From positions 62,001 through 126,000 of the forward strand of contig DASUNM010000024.1 in the NCBI GenBank assembly GCA_036277115.1: a DNA stretch of 64,000 nucleotides. The letters are read 5' to 3'. The DNA comes from Pyrinomonadaceae bacterium. GTDB lineage: Bacteria > Acidobacteriota > Blastocatellia > Pyrinomonadales > Pyrinomonadaceae. Shown in pieces: positions 52,553-60,243 of the stretch. Numbering within the stretch: the first letter of the stretch is position 1; each line of letters opens with the position of its first letter. A program made the position numbers and the translations under genes. The notes below the pieces were generated by a model that ran no database searches, had not been told where the DNA came from, and saw only the letters and a list, made by a program, of their open reading frames with translations.

Positions 52553-53137
52553 TCAGTTGCGTTCCTTGCCCAACCGCGCCTTCGCGGCTTTGCCGGCAGG
52601 CGTTGCTTCCACCCTCTCACTCAACATCGGAAGCGGGTTGATAGCCCCTTTGGTCGAGTAGACTCCGAAATGAAGATGCGGCGGCGTACCGGCGGCATTA
52701 CCAGTTGTGCCCACAAACCCCAACACGGTCTTGGGTGTGACGTATTCTCCGAGGCCAAGGTTCGGCGCGTAAGCATCGAGATGGGCGTAGTAATACATCC
52801 TTCCACCTGCGCCCATCACCGAAACCGTCTTCCCGCCGAGTCTATTCTCACCGACGCGCACGACGTAGCCGTCTGTAGCCGAAAGCACCGGCGTCCCCCT
52901 GGGTGCGAATATGTCCTGTCCTTGATGCTGGCGCTCGCCGCCACTACGCGGCGCAAGCCACGAGTCGCTAACCTTACTCTTTGAAACGCCGGCGACAGGC
53001 ATCGCCAGGCGTTCGTCAGGTGCGGCGGCGTAGAGTTGCGCGATGCGTCCGACAAGGATCAGTTTATCGCCTCCGAAATAGCTCAGTATGGCCAGAGCGG
53101 GGATGATGACTGCGAGTGTAATTAAACGCCTCTTCAT
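52553..53137 (-). CDS. M23-family metallopeptidase (LytM-type)
   Basis: 194 residues from the ATG at 53137. An N-terminal membrane anchor or signal (LITLAVIIPALAILSYFGG), then a LytM domain (about 60-175) with both zinc motifs: HQGQDIFAPRGTPV (HxxxD) and PPHLHFGVYS (HxH). M23 enzymes cut peptidoglycan cross-bridges or act as cell-division and sporulation endopeptidases. It is between the M3 peptidase gene and the convergent prolyl oligopeptidase; each side has a CCCAGGGT hairpin. Confidence 0.9.
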   Translation of the reverse strand: MKRRLITLAVIIPALAILSYFGGDKLILVGRIAQLYAAAPDERLAMPVAGVSKSKVSDSWLAPRSGGERQHQGQDIFAPRGTPVLSATDGYVVRVGENRLGGKTVSVMGAGGRMYYYAHLDAYAPNLGLGEYVTPKTVLGFVGTTGNAAGTPPHLHFGVYSTKGAINPLPMLSERVEATPAGKAAKARLGKERN

Positions 53138-53273
53138 GCTGAGTGTAGGATGCAGAAAAGCAGGACGTTTGTTGTGCTTGTCAGAAAAGCGCAAAGCTAT
53201 TAGAACCGAATGGGAAGCCCTGAATAAACCGTATTTATCGCCCTTCAGGGCGCCGCAAGTCGGAAACAAGAAA

Positions 53274-53309
53274 CCCAGGGTGTCTCCCGACCGATTGGAT
53301 CACCCTGGG
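53274..53309 (-). terminator. Palindromic terminator, CCCAGGGT family, copy 2
   Basis: CCCAGGGTG / CACCCTGGG stem around an 18-base loop; on minus the stem is followed by TTTCTTGTTT, and on plus by CTATTTTGTTT. It lies about 60 bases after the M3 gene stop. Same family as 52455-52497 but on the opposite strand. Confidence 0.75.
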
Positions 53310-53367
53310 CTATTTTGTTTCACGCTTTCGGCGTGAAGCTCCGGGGCAAGATGCCCGCGCTGACAGG

Positions 53368-55515
53368 CTACGAACCAAATCCGCGCTTCTTCATCAAGGC
53401 TTCGACCTTTGGATCGCGGCCGCGGAAGTTGCGGTAGCCAAGCGCCGGATCGATGGTGTTGCCGACTGAGAAGATGTTCTTGCGCAGACGCTCAGAGACT
53501 TTCTTGTCGTACGCTCCGCCGCCTTCGGTGAAAGCGCCGAACGCGTCGGCAGTAATCACGTCCGACCAAAGGTAGCTATAGTAACCGGCCGAGTAGGCAT
53601 CGCTCGAGAACACATGCAGGAAGTGCGGCAGGCGGTGACGCAGCACGATTTCCTTCGGCATGCCGATTTCAGTCAACGCCTCTTTTTCAAACGTGCGTGC
53701 ATCGACCTTCTTGTCGCCCAGCAGGTGCAGCTTCATATCGAGAATCGCGGCCGCCAGATACTCAACGGTGGCGAATCCCTGATTGAAGGTCTTCGAACGA
53801 TCGATCTTCGCCACCAACTCCTGCGGGATTGGCTTGCCCGTCTCGTAATGCAAGGCGAACTTTTGCAGGACTTCCGGTGTGGACAGCCAATGTTCCATCA
53901 ACTGGGAAGGGAACTCGACATAGTCGCGCGCGACAGCCGTTCCCGACAGCGATGGATACGTCACGTTTGAATTCAAGCCGTGGAGTGCATGGCCGAATTC
54001 ATGGAACATCGTGACGGCGTCGTCCCACGAAATTAGCGTGGGCTCGCCGGGCTTGCCCTTCACGAAGTTCGAATTGTTCGAAACGATCGTCGTGATCTCG
54101 CCATCGACGCGTTCCTGAGTGCGGTAAGCATTCATCCACGCGCCGGAACGTTTACCCTGACGCGCGAACGGATCGAAGTACCAGAGGCCGATGTGTTTGC
54201 CCGAAGTCTTGTCGGTAACTTCCCAAACCTTGATGTCCGGATGCGCGACCGGAACATCAGCCGGGGTGAACTTGAAATTGAACAGCTCGCCCGAGACCCA
54301 GTGAATCGCTTCGCGCAGCTTGTCGAGTTGCAGGTAAGGCTTCACCTGGTTCTGGTCGAGATCGTATTTCGCCTTACGCACCTTTTCCATGTAATAGCGA
54401 TAATCCCAGGGTTCAATCTTGATCTTGGCGCCTTCTTTATCGGCCAGCGCCTGCATGTCGGCTACTTCTTCGTTCACGCGTTTCACGGATGGCTTCCACA
54501 CGGCCATCATGAGCTCCATCGCCCGATCAGGCGTTTTCGCCATTGAGTTCTCGACACGCCAGTGCGCATGCGTCGTATAGCCGAGCAGCTTGGCGCGTTC
54601 GGCGCGCAGTTGGAGGACCTGGGTGATGGTCGCGTTGTTGTCGCGCTCGTCGCCGTTGTCGCCGCGCATGATGAACATGCGCCAAACCTTTTCGCGCAGG
54701 TCGCGACGATCGGAATAGGTAAGGAAGGGGTCGACGGAGGATCGCGTGTTAACGATCAGCCAGCCTTCCTGCTTCTTTTCCGCCGCCGCTGCTGCGGCAG
54801 CGTCTTTGATGGATTGGGGCAGACCCGCGAGATCAGCTTCACTCTTCAGTTGCACGAACTGATTGTTTTCTTCATAAAGCACATTGGTGCTGAACTTGGT
54901 GAACAGGCCGGCGAGTTGTTGGTTAATCTCGGTTAACCGGACCTTGGCTTTCGCGTCCAGCTTCGCGCCCGCGCGCACAAAGTTGGTGTAGTAATACCAG
55001 GCCAGCCGCTGCTGCTCGGCGTTCAGCTTCGCTTTTCCAGGCGAGTTGTAAACGGCTTCAATGCGCTTAAACAGCGCTTCGTTCTGCGTGATCTTGTCGT
55101 TGAAGGCCGCCAGCTTCGGCGCCATCTCGCGCTGGACGACTTGAAAGTCGGGCGTATTCATCGTCGATTGCCAGACGTTGTAAAGCACGCTGACCCGATC
55201 GAGTGTCTGTCCCGCGCGTTCCATCGCGACGATGGTGTTGTCGAACGTGGGTGCGGCCGAGTTGTTCGCGATCTTTTCGACGTCCGCGAGGTTCTCAGCC
55301 ATCGCCGATTCCATGGCCGGCTTGAAGAACTCGACCTTGACGAGATCGAAACGCGGCACGCCGCCAAACGGGCCCTTCCATTCGGCGAGGAGCGGATTAG
55401 GATCCGCGGGCAGGGCAGCCATCCTGGCCGCGTTAACCTGCGAATCGCTGATTGATACGGCAGCAACCGCCAGTGCGAGCAACAGCACCAGGAAACCAAC
55501 TGATGAAATACGCAT
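53368..55515 (-). CDS. M3-family oligopeptidase (peptidyl-dipeptidase Dcp type), exported
   Basis: 715 residues. Signal peptide (SVGFLVLLLALAVAAVSIS), a large helical body and the zinc-binding HEFGH motif at residues 505-509 (TMFHEFGHALHGLN) with the third ligand expected about 25 residues later (YVEFPSQLMEHWL). This is the Dcp/OpdA branch, which removes C-terminal dipeptides or degrades signal peptides. Export suggests periplasmic peptide scavenging together with the neighbouring prolyl oligopeptidase. No cysteine is needed. Minus-strand gene, ending at the CCCAGGGT hairpin. Confidence 0.95.
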   Translation of the reverse strand: MRISSVGFLVLLLALAVAAVSISDSQVNAARMAALPADPNPLLAEWKGPFGGVPRFDLVKVEFFKPAMESAMAENLADVEKIANNSAAPTFDNTIVAMERAGQTLDRVSVLYNVWQSTMNTPDFQVVQREMAPKLAAFNDKITQNEALFKRIEAVYNSPGKAKLNAEQQRLAWYYYTNFVRAGAKLDAKAKVRLTEINQQLAGLFTKFSTNVLYEENNQFVQLKSEADLAGLPQSIKDAAAAAAAEKKQEGWLIVNTRSSVDPFLTYSDRRDLREKVWRMFIMRGDNGDERDNNATITQVLQLRAERAKLLGYTTHAHWRVENSMAKTPDRAMELMMAVWKPSVKRVNEEVADMQALADKEGAKIKIEPWDYRYYMEKVRKAKYDLDQNQVKPYLQLDKLREAIHWVSGELFNFKFTPADVPVAHPDIKVWEVTDKTSGKHIGLWYFDPFARQGKRSGAWMNAYRTQERVDGEITTIVSNNSNFVKGKPGEPTLISWDDAVTMFHEFGHALHGLNSNVTYPSLSGTAVARDYVEFPSQLMEHWLSTPEVLQKFALHYETGKPIPQELVAKIDRSKTFNQGFATVEYLAAAILDMKLHLLGDKKVDARTFEKEALTEIGMPKEIVLRHRLPHFLHVFSSDAYSAGYYSYLWSDVITADAFGAFTEGGGAYDKKVSERLRKNIFSVGNTIDPALGYRNFRGRDPKVEALMKKRGFGS

Positions 55516-55821
55516 CGTTTTACTTCCTCTTAGACTGAGATTTTTCGGGGATGAGCTTGATTAGTATATTGACGAGTGGAAGTGGTTGTACAGCCGGGAG
55601 AGCAGTAATCAGTGAGCAGTGAGCAGTAATCAGTGGGCGGTGGGCGGTGAGCAGTGAGCAGTGAGCAGTAATCAGTTTGCGGTGTGCGGTGTGCTGTGTG
55701 CAGCACGACTCGTCAGGTCGATGGGTTTCTTTCGAGCTTGCCGAGAGTCTTAGTTGCGTCAGCAGAGTCCGGTTACTACTTACTACCCACCGCTCACAGC
55801 CCACCGCCCACTGATTACCGC
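55516..55821. other. 306-base gap filled by minisatellite arms
   Basis: Between the M3 gene and the LigD-type gene, both on minus. No gene is present. The left arm is a heptamer tract (55604-55704) and the right arm its approximate complement (55784-55834), separated by about 80 bases. Confidence 0.8.
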
Positions 55822-55834
55822 TCACCGATTACTG
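55604..55834. repeat. Heptamer minisatellite (CAGTGAG/CAGTAAT/CGGTGGG) with inverted partner
   Basis: About ten heptamers (CAGTAAT, CAGTGAG, CAGTGAG, CAGTAAT, CAGTGGG, CGGTGGG, CGGTGAG, CAGTGAG ...) at 55604-55675, then CGGTGTG variants, then an inverted arm at 55784-55834 with CCCACCG, CTCAC, CCCACTG, ATTAC words. Unit spelling matches the element at 39092-39174. Confidence 0.85.
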
Positions 55835-56484
55835 TGCCAAACCTTCTTTTTCGCGCTCTTCTTTCGTCGCTTGGTGCCAGTGCGCCGCGGTAATTTCTTT
55901 GGGTCGGCGGTGGATGCTTTCTTCACGTCGCCGCCTTCGTCTTCAGCAATTTCGGCGAGCGTCCGCTTCGTTAAAACTGAGAACGGCTCGGTTTCCGCGA
56001 TCTCTTCGTCGGTTACGTACTCGTCTTTGTGCTTGATCAGCAGCCACTGCCGGTCGCGTGTTCTGACCAGCACAAACGAACCCTTCAACTTTTTGCCGAG
56101 GAGAACAAATTTGAGATCGCCTTTCTTCAGCCCGTCGGAAACCTTCTTCACGTTCTCAGGGGCGTACACGCCGTAGTCCCAAACCATCACGGTGCCGCCG
56201 CCGTACTCGCCTTCGGGAATCACGCCCTCGAAGTCGGCATAGTCCACCGGATGATCTTCGACCTGCATCGCGAGGCGCTTCACCGCCGGATCCATCGAAG
56301 GGCCTTTGGGCACGGCCCACGATTTCAAGACGCCGTCGGCTTCCAGACGAAAGTCGTAATGCAGTTGCGTCGCGCGATGCTTCTGCACGACGAAGATATT
56401 GCCGAGTTCTGATCGCTTTTCTTTCGGGCCGGGTTCCGGAGTGACGTTGAAGCGGCGTTTCTTTTTATATTCGGCGAGACCCAT
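55822..56484 (-). CDS. Stand-alone LigD 3'-phosphoesterase (PE) domain protein
   Basis: 220 residues. The conserved PE domain spans about 25-165: FVVQKHRATQLHYDFRLEADGVLKSWAVPKGPSMDP, VEDHPVDYADFEGVIPEGEYGGGTVMVWDYG with the metal-binding His, Asp and His positions, and KLKGSFVLVRTRDRQWLLIKHKDEY. It trims 3'-phosphate or ribonucleotide ends in DNA end-joining. In this genome it is not fused to ligase or polymerase domains, which may be elsewhere. The basic Lys/Arg-rich tail (about 190-220) may bind DNA. A folded heptamer repeat lies directly upstream. Confidence 0.92.
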   Translation of the reverse strand: MGLAEYKKKRRFNVTPEPGPKEKRSELGNIFVVQKHRATQLHYDFRLEADGVLKSWAVPKGPSMDPAVKRLAMQVEDHPVDYADFEGVIPEGEYGGGTVMVWDYGVYAPENVKKVSDGLKKGDLKFVLLGKKLKGSFVLVRTRDRQWLLIKHKDEYVTDEEIAETEPFSVLTKRTLAEIAEDEGGDVKKASTADPKKLPRRTGTKRRKKSAKKKVWHSNR

Positions 56485-56569
56485 ACGCGTAGTCTAAAGT
56501 CCAAAGTCGAAAGTCCAAAGTCCGCGACCGGGACGCTGGACCTTGGACTTCGGACCTTGGACTACGCGT
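56485..56569. repeat. Heptamer minisatellite (AGTCCAA type) folded into a hairpin
   Basis: Left arm 56485-56523: ACGCGT, then AGTCTAA, AGTCCAA, AGTCGAA, AGTCCAA, AGTCC. Right arm 56538-56569: GGACC, TTGGACT, TCGGACC, TTGGACT, ACGCGT. The right arm overlaps the last codon and stop of the RNase HII gene. Confidence 0.9.
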
Positions 56570-57413
56570 TCGCCGCTTCAGCTTTTTCTTCGAACAGCGA
56601 ATCCTGAATCGGATCGAGGCCGAGGACCTCTCTGACGCGCGCAAAGCTGCGGCGATGAATCGGTGTGGCGCCGAGTTCTTTCAGGCAACGGCAATGTTCA
56701 GGCGTGGGATAGCCCTTGTGAGTTTTGAAGTTGTAGCCGGGATGCAGGGAATCAAATTCCGCCATGATCGCATCGCGCGTGGTTTTCGCAATCACGGAGG
56801 CGGCGGCAATGCTGGCGGACAGCGCGTCGCCTTTGATGATGCCGCGTTGCGGTGTCTGACAATGCGGAATGCGCCGCGCATCAACCAGCACGAAATCAGG
56901 TTGCGCCGTCAGTCCTTCAACGGCGCGACGCATCGCCAACAGACCGGCGTGATAGATGTTGATCGTATCGATCTCTTCAACTTCCGCGCGGCCGGTTGCC
57001 CAGACGATCGCATCTTGCTTGATTTGTTCAGCTAGTTCCGCGCGGACTGCCTCGTCCAGAATCTGCTTCGAGTCGTTCAGTCGTTTTAGCTTGTAGTGCT
57101 TCGGCAGAATAACTGCGCCGGCAATTACAGGTCCCGCGAGCGGCGCCATGCCGGCTTCGTCAACGCCCGCGATGAAATTGAAACCCTGTTCCCACAAATC
57201 GATTTCAAACCGCAGCAGGTTGTGCAGCCGTTGGCCCTCGGCGCGATTCTTTCGGTACCGGTCGCGAATCTGTTTAGCGACCTGATGCGCGCCGTGACGC
57301 GAATCGCACTCGAGCGCTTCGACCAAACCCTTAGGCACGGGCCGCGCCCTATCGACGTAACGCTGTTTAAGTTCGGGAATTGATTTGGCGAGGATGTCTT
57401 CGAGGGTTGGCAT
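56562..57413 (-). CDS. rnhB: Ribonuclease HII with N-terminal extension and altered GRG motif
   Basis: 283 residues: an N-terminal helical extension (about 1-70) plus an RNase HII catalytic domain (about 75-270). The catalytic acids Asp and Glu of GVDEAG, Asp in VLVDARRI and the Asp of the DALSASIAAASVIAK region are present, followed by the HPGYNFKTHKGYPTPEH segment. The motif DEAGRGPLAGPV is DEAGMAPLAGPV here: the GRG segment that reads the ribonucleotide 2'-OH in family members is changed. The enzyme removes ribonucleotides from DNA. Minus strand, monocistronic. Confidence 0.93.
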   Translation of the reverse strand: MPTLEDILAKSIPELKQRYVDRARPVPKGLVEALECDSRHGAHQVAKQIRDRYRKNRAEGQRLHNLLRFEIDLWEQGFNFIAGVDEAGMAPLAGPVIAGAVILPKHYKLKRLNDSKQILDEAVRAELAEQIKQDAIVWATGRAEVEEIDTINIYHAGLLAMRRAVEGLTAQPDFVLVDARRIPHCQTPQRGIIKGDALSASIAAASVIAKTTRDAIMAEFDSLHPGYNFKTHKGYPTPEHCRCLKELGATPIHRRSFARVREVLGLDPIQDSLFEEKAEAANA

Positions 57414-57497
57414 GACTACTGCCGCAGATTAACGCGGATACGCGCGGAAGCAAAACTTAAAACAAGCAAAAATTGTCGTGTTGGCGAAGTACGCGGG

Positions 57498-57564
57498 CTT
57501 ACGGTACGGCACTCGTCTCGCGTGGACTTTTTCAGAAGCACGCCAGAGGCGTGCGTACCGTAAG
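57498..57564. repeat. Interspersed double-hairpin element, GTACC family, copy 2
   Basis: Outer arms CTTACGGTACG (57498-57508) and CGTACCGTAAG (57554-57564); the inner hairpin GCACGCC-AGA-GGCGTGC (57538-57554) matches the element at 46215-46231. It lies between RNase HII and the glycosyltransferase gene. Confidence 0.8.
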
Positions 57565-57588
57565 TTCATCCGCGGCCTCTTCCTGTTG

Positions 57589-59319
57589 TTACTCGCCGCG
57601 TAAAGCTTTCAACGAGGCCGCGTCCAAAACATACACGTCCGCTGCTGGAACGCTTCCGACAGAGATAGTCAACGCCGGTTTGCTGGCCTGGCGCAAACGT
57701 TGAAGCATCGCCTGATTACTGTAGTACGTCCGCCCGCGAGCATCGATAAGAAAATCCCCAACCACTAACTTCTCCAGTTCCGACCGCGGAGAAAACTCTG
57801 TGCACGTGAGATCAGTTCGTCCGGCGCGCTTTGCGTAGTAATCAGCAAGTGAGGGAATTTCAGTGCCCACCCGCGCTCCTGGTCGGGCGCGCGCCGCGAT
57901 CTCCTTCATCGCATCGAACATGTAGGCGTCGTAAAACTCGTCTTGCGGAAAATACGCGCCGGCGAGAGGCCCGCCTGCCAGCGAATTCATGTAAAGCCGA
58001 AAATGCGGCGCCGCGCTGGCCGCCGACCACATCGTCGAAATGATGACGAGCGATATCAATGCCGCACGCGCATAGACCGGGATGGCGGGTTGATCAAAGA
58101 TTCGCTTTAACCCTTTTCCAAATTGTCGTCCCGCAAACTGAATCGCGAGCGCTGCCGTGATGATCACCGCCGGCATCAGGGAGGTTGCGTATCGCGTGAA
58201 TTTTCCCCCGGTAAACGTGAACGTCAGTCCCCAGAAGAACAGCCAAAACAGCAAAAGATATCGGCCATCACCGGTCGCGCGCCGGAAGAGGAGGACCACG
58301 CCGCCGGCGAACGCGATCAGCGCAGCGATCGGGAGCTTCACTCCTAAAAGAACAAAGTAGAAGTACCACGGCTCGCCACGCAACCAGTCAAACGCGCGAT
58401 GGGGATACAGCAGGCCCATAAACTCGTAGCTGTCGTGGCCCATCATCTTCGAGCCGGCGAACTTCGCGATTGTTCGCCAGGTGTCGGGCAGCACAATCGT
58501 TGGGTTGCAAATCAGAAACGCGACGCCCATCACCACAAAGAACTTTAGCCACTTTTTCTTGCCCAGCCGCCAACGCGTCGCCGTCATTCCCTGAAACACG
58601 TAGTAATACGCGACGGGAATCGAGAACAACTGCGGTACATACTTTGAAGCCATCATCGCGCCGAAGCTCGCGGCCGCCGCCCAATAAAAACGATCGGGAT
58701 TCCGATGCGGCTGGCTTTCCGCGACCCGTTGTCCGCGCAGCCAAAACACGTTCATCAGCAGGAAGAAGAAGACTACGAAAGTATCTTCCTTGGCGATGCG
58801 ATTGAAGCTGATCGTCAGCGGATCAAATGACCAGAGAGCGGCCGAAATTAATCCGACTTCGAGTCCGAACAACTCCATCGCGATTAAAAAGATAAGCACC
58901 GCGGACAGCGCGCCGAGAATGCTGCCCGGAATGCGCAAAGCAGTCTCAACCGGAATGTTCAGCGCCGGATTCGCACCGACCAGAGAGTTCCATTGCTCAC
59001 AAGCGATGACGCTCACGGTCAGCGCCGCTTTCATCAGCAAAGGATGCTCGCTGTTGGCGGCGGTCAGTCCCTTGGCCCGATATTCTGTGACAGCGTTCAG
59101 TTTGTTGAGTTCGTCTTCGCTCAGAGCCTCTTTGCTCAATCCGGCCGTGCGAAATCCCAGGCCGGCGAGCACAAACATGCTGAGCATGGCGGCGAGCATC
59201 AACCGGCTTAAAGACCGCGTTCCAACTTGTGAAAAAAGGTCAGGCCGCAGGCCAGCGGTGACGATCGGCAGGGCTGGGGACAAGTTTCGCGAAAACCTCC
59301 AAAGGCGATGCTGAGCCAA
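57589..59319 (-). CDS. GT39-type (PMT-like) membrane glycosyltransferase
   Basis: 576 residues, about ten to eleven transmembrane segments. The first periplasmic loop carries an acidic pair (SEDELNKLNAVTEYRAKG), the site of GT39/PMT and ArnT-type catalysis, and the following HPLLMKAALTVSVIACEQW and ETALRIPGSILGALSAVLIFLIAMELFG fit the family. It should transfer a sugar from a lipid-phosphate donor to protein or lipid acceptors. A C-terminal soluble domain (about 470-576) with ARPGARVGTEIPSLADYYAK is unannotated. Minus strand; no glycan gene is adjacent. Confidence 0.87.
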   Translation of the reverse strand: MAQHRLWRFSRNLSPALPIVTAGLRPDLFSQVGTRSLSRLMLAAMLSMFVLAGLGFRTAGLSKEALSEDELNKLNAVTEYRAKGLTAANSEHPLLMKAALTVSVIACEQWNSLVGANPALNIPVETALRIPGSILGALSAVLIFLIAMELFGLEVGLISAALWSFDPLTISFNRIAKEDTFVVFFFLLMNVFWLRGQRVAESQPHRNPDRFYWAAAASFGAMMASKYVPQLFSIPVAYYYVFQGMTATRWRLGKKKWLKFFVVMGVAFLICNPTIVLPDTWRTIAKFAGSKMMGHDSYEFMGLLYPHRAFDWLRGEPWYFYFVLLGVKLPIAALIAFAGGVVLLFRRATGDGRYLLLFWLFFWGLTFTFTGGKFTRYATSLMPAVIITAALAIQFAGRQFGKGLKRIFDQPAIPVYARAALISLVIISTMWSAASAAPHFRLYMNSLAGGPLAGAYFPQDEFYDAYMFDAMKEIAARARPGARVGTEIPSLADYYAKRAGRTDLTCTEFSPRSELEKLVVGDFLIDARGRTYYSNQAMLQRLRQASKPALTISVGSVPAADVYVLDAASLKALRGE

Positions 59320-59563
59320 TTACTGAGGAGCACTTAGAGAGTGTCAGGAACCCGACAAGGGGCAAAGCTTATCGTTAATTGTCGGCGTGAGCAACCTGAA
59401 TGGGATCTCCGTTGCCAGATGAGAAACGAGAATTAAGGTGAGAATTTAATCCGGCTGTTGGTGGCGGATATGCTTTGAACTTGCCGGACGGACAAGTGAA
59501 AAGAAATCTGTGCGTCGCTCAGGATCACTTAACGTCGCGAAACTCGCGTTTCAAGAGATGTAA

Positions 59564-60193
59564 CTAACATCCCATACGTACCTTGAATTCACTTTCAATC
59601 TGTTGGCAGACACCGACCGCCTTACGCCCATCGGCGGTTTTAGTGCCCTTTGTAAAGAACACCATCTCATACCCACGAGCGGACTTCACTTCTATGACAA
59701 TGGCCTCACTATCAGGATCAATCAGACTTTCAGAGTCGGACGTTAGCTTCAAAGGGGCACCGACTCCGTTCTGCTTTAGGAATGTACGAAAATCCTTCCA
59801 GCCCGACCTTGGCGACTCTAAAGGTAAGACGACCTTAATCCCTGTCCTGGGCCGCGCTGTCTTGTCGGGGTTAGGCTCCGTTGAGTAATACGTCGCCTTT
59901 TCGATTCCACCTTCCCGTCTTAAGACAAAGAGCCTGGGAGTTATGAGTCCGAAACCGACCCAAAGACGCACTTCATCTTTTGACCGGCTCTTACTCAAGT
60001 TCTCCAGGTTCAAGTCGGCCGACTCCTCCGCTAAAGCTCGCTGGTAGATATCGATTTGCGAATCGGGGTCGAGATTACCTCGCCCGGCGGATTGCATCGC
60101 CTGGGCCGTCGTAAGAAGTTCAGCATCGACCCGGCCCACGGCCGGAGCGAAAGTCAGAACTAACGTCGCCGCTATAAAAATATAAGCCTTCAT
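59564..60193 (-). CDS. Small exported protein downstream of the Rhs gene, unknown
   Basis: 209 residues. Signal peptide (MKAYIFIAATLVLTFAPAVGRVDA), then a helical region with DSQIDIYQRALAEESADLN and a mixed alpha/beta part (RLWVGFGLITPRLFVLRREGG; DSEAIVIEVKSARGYEMVFFTKG). No recognised family. It is encoded 50 bases after the Rhs stop on the same strand. In polymorphic-toxin loci that position is typical for immunity genes; the signal peptide would place it outside the cytoplasm, which fits only if the C-terminal domain acts there. This link is an inference. Confidence 0.65.
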   Translation of the reverse strand: MKAYIFIAATLVLTFAPAVGRVDAELLTTAQAMQSAGRGNLDPDSQIDIYQRALAEESADLNLENLSKSRSKDEVRLWVGFGLITPRLFVLRREGGIEKATYYSTEPNPDKTARPRTGIKVVLPLESPRSGWKDFRTFLKQNGVGAPLKLTSDSESLIDPDSEAIVIEVKSARGYEMVFFTKGTKTADGRKAVGVCQQIESEFKVRMGC

Positions 60194-60243
60194 AGTGCTT
60201 GTGTCCTCACGCGACTATGCGCACAACGAGAATGCTTCGTTAC

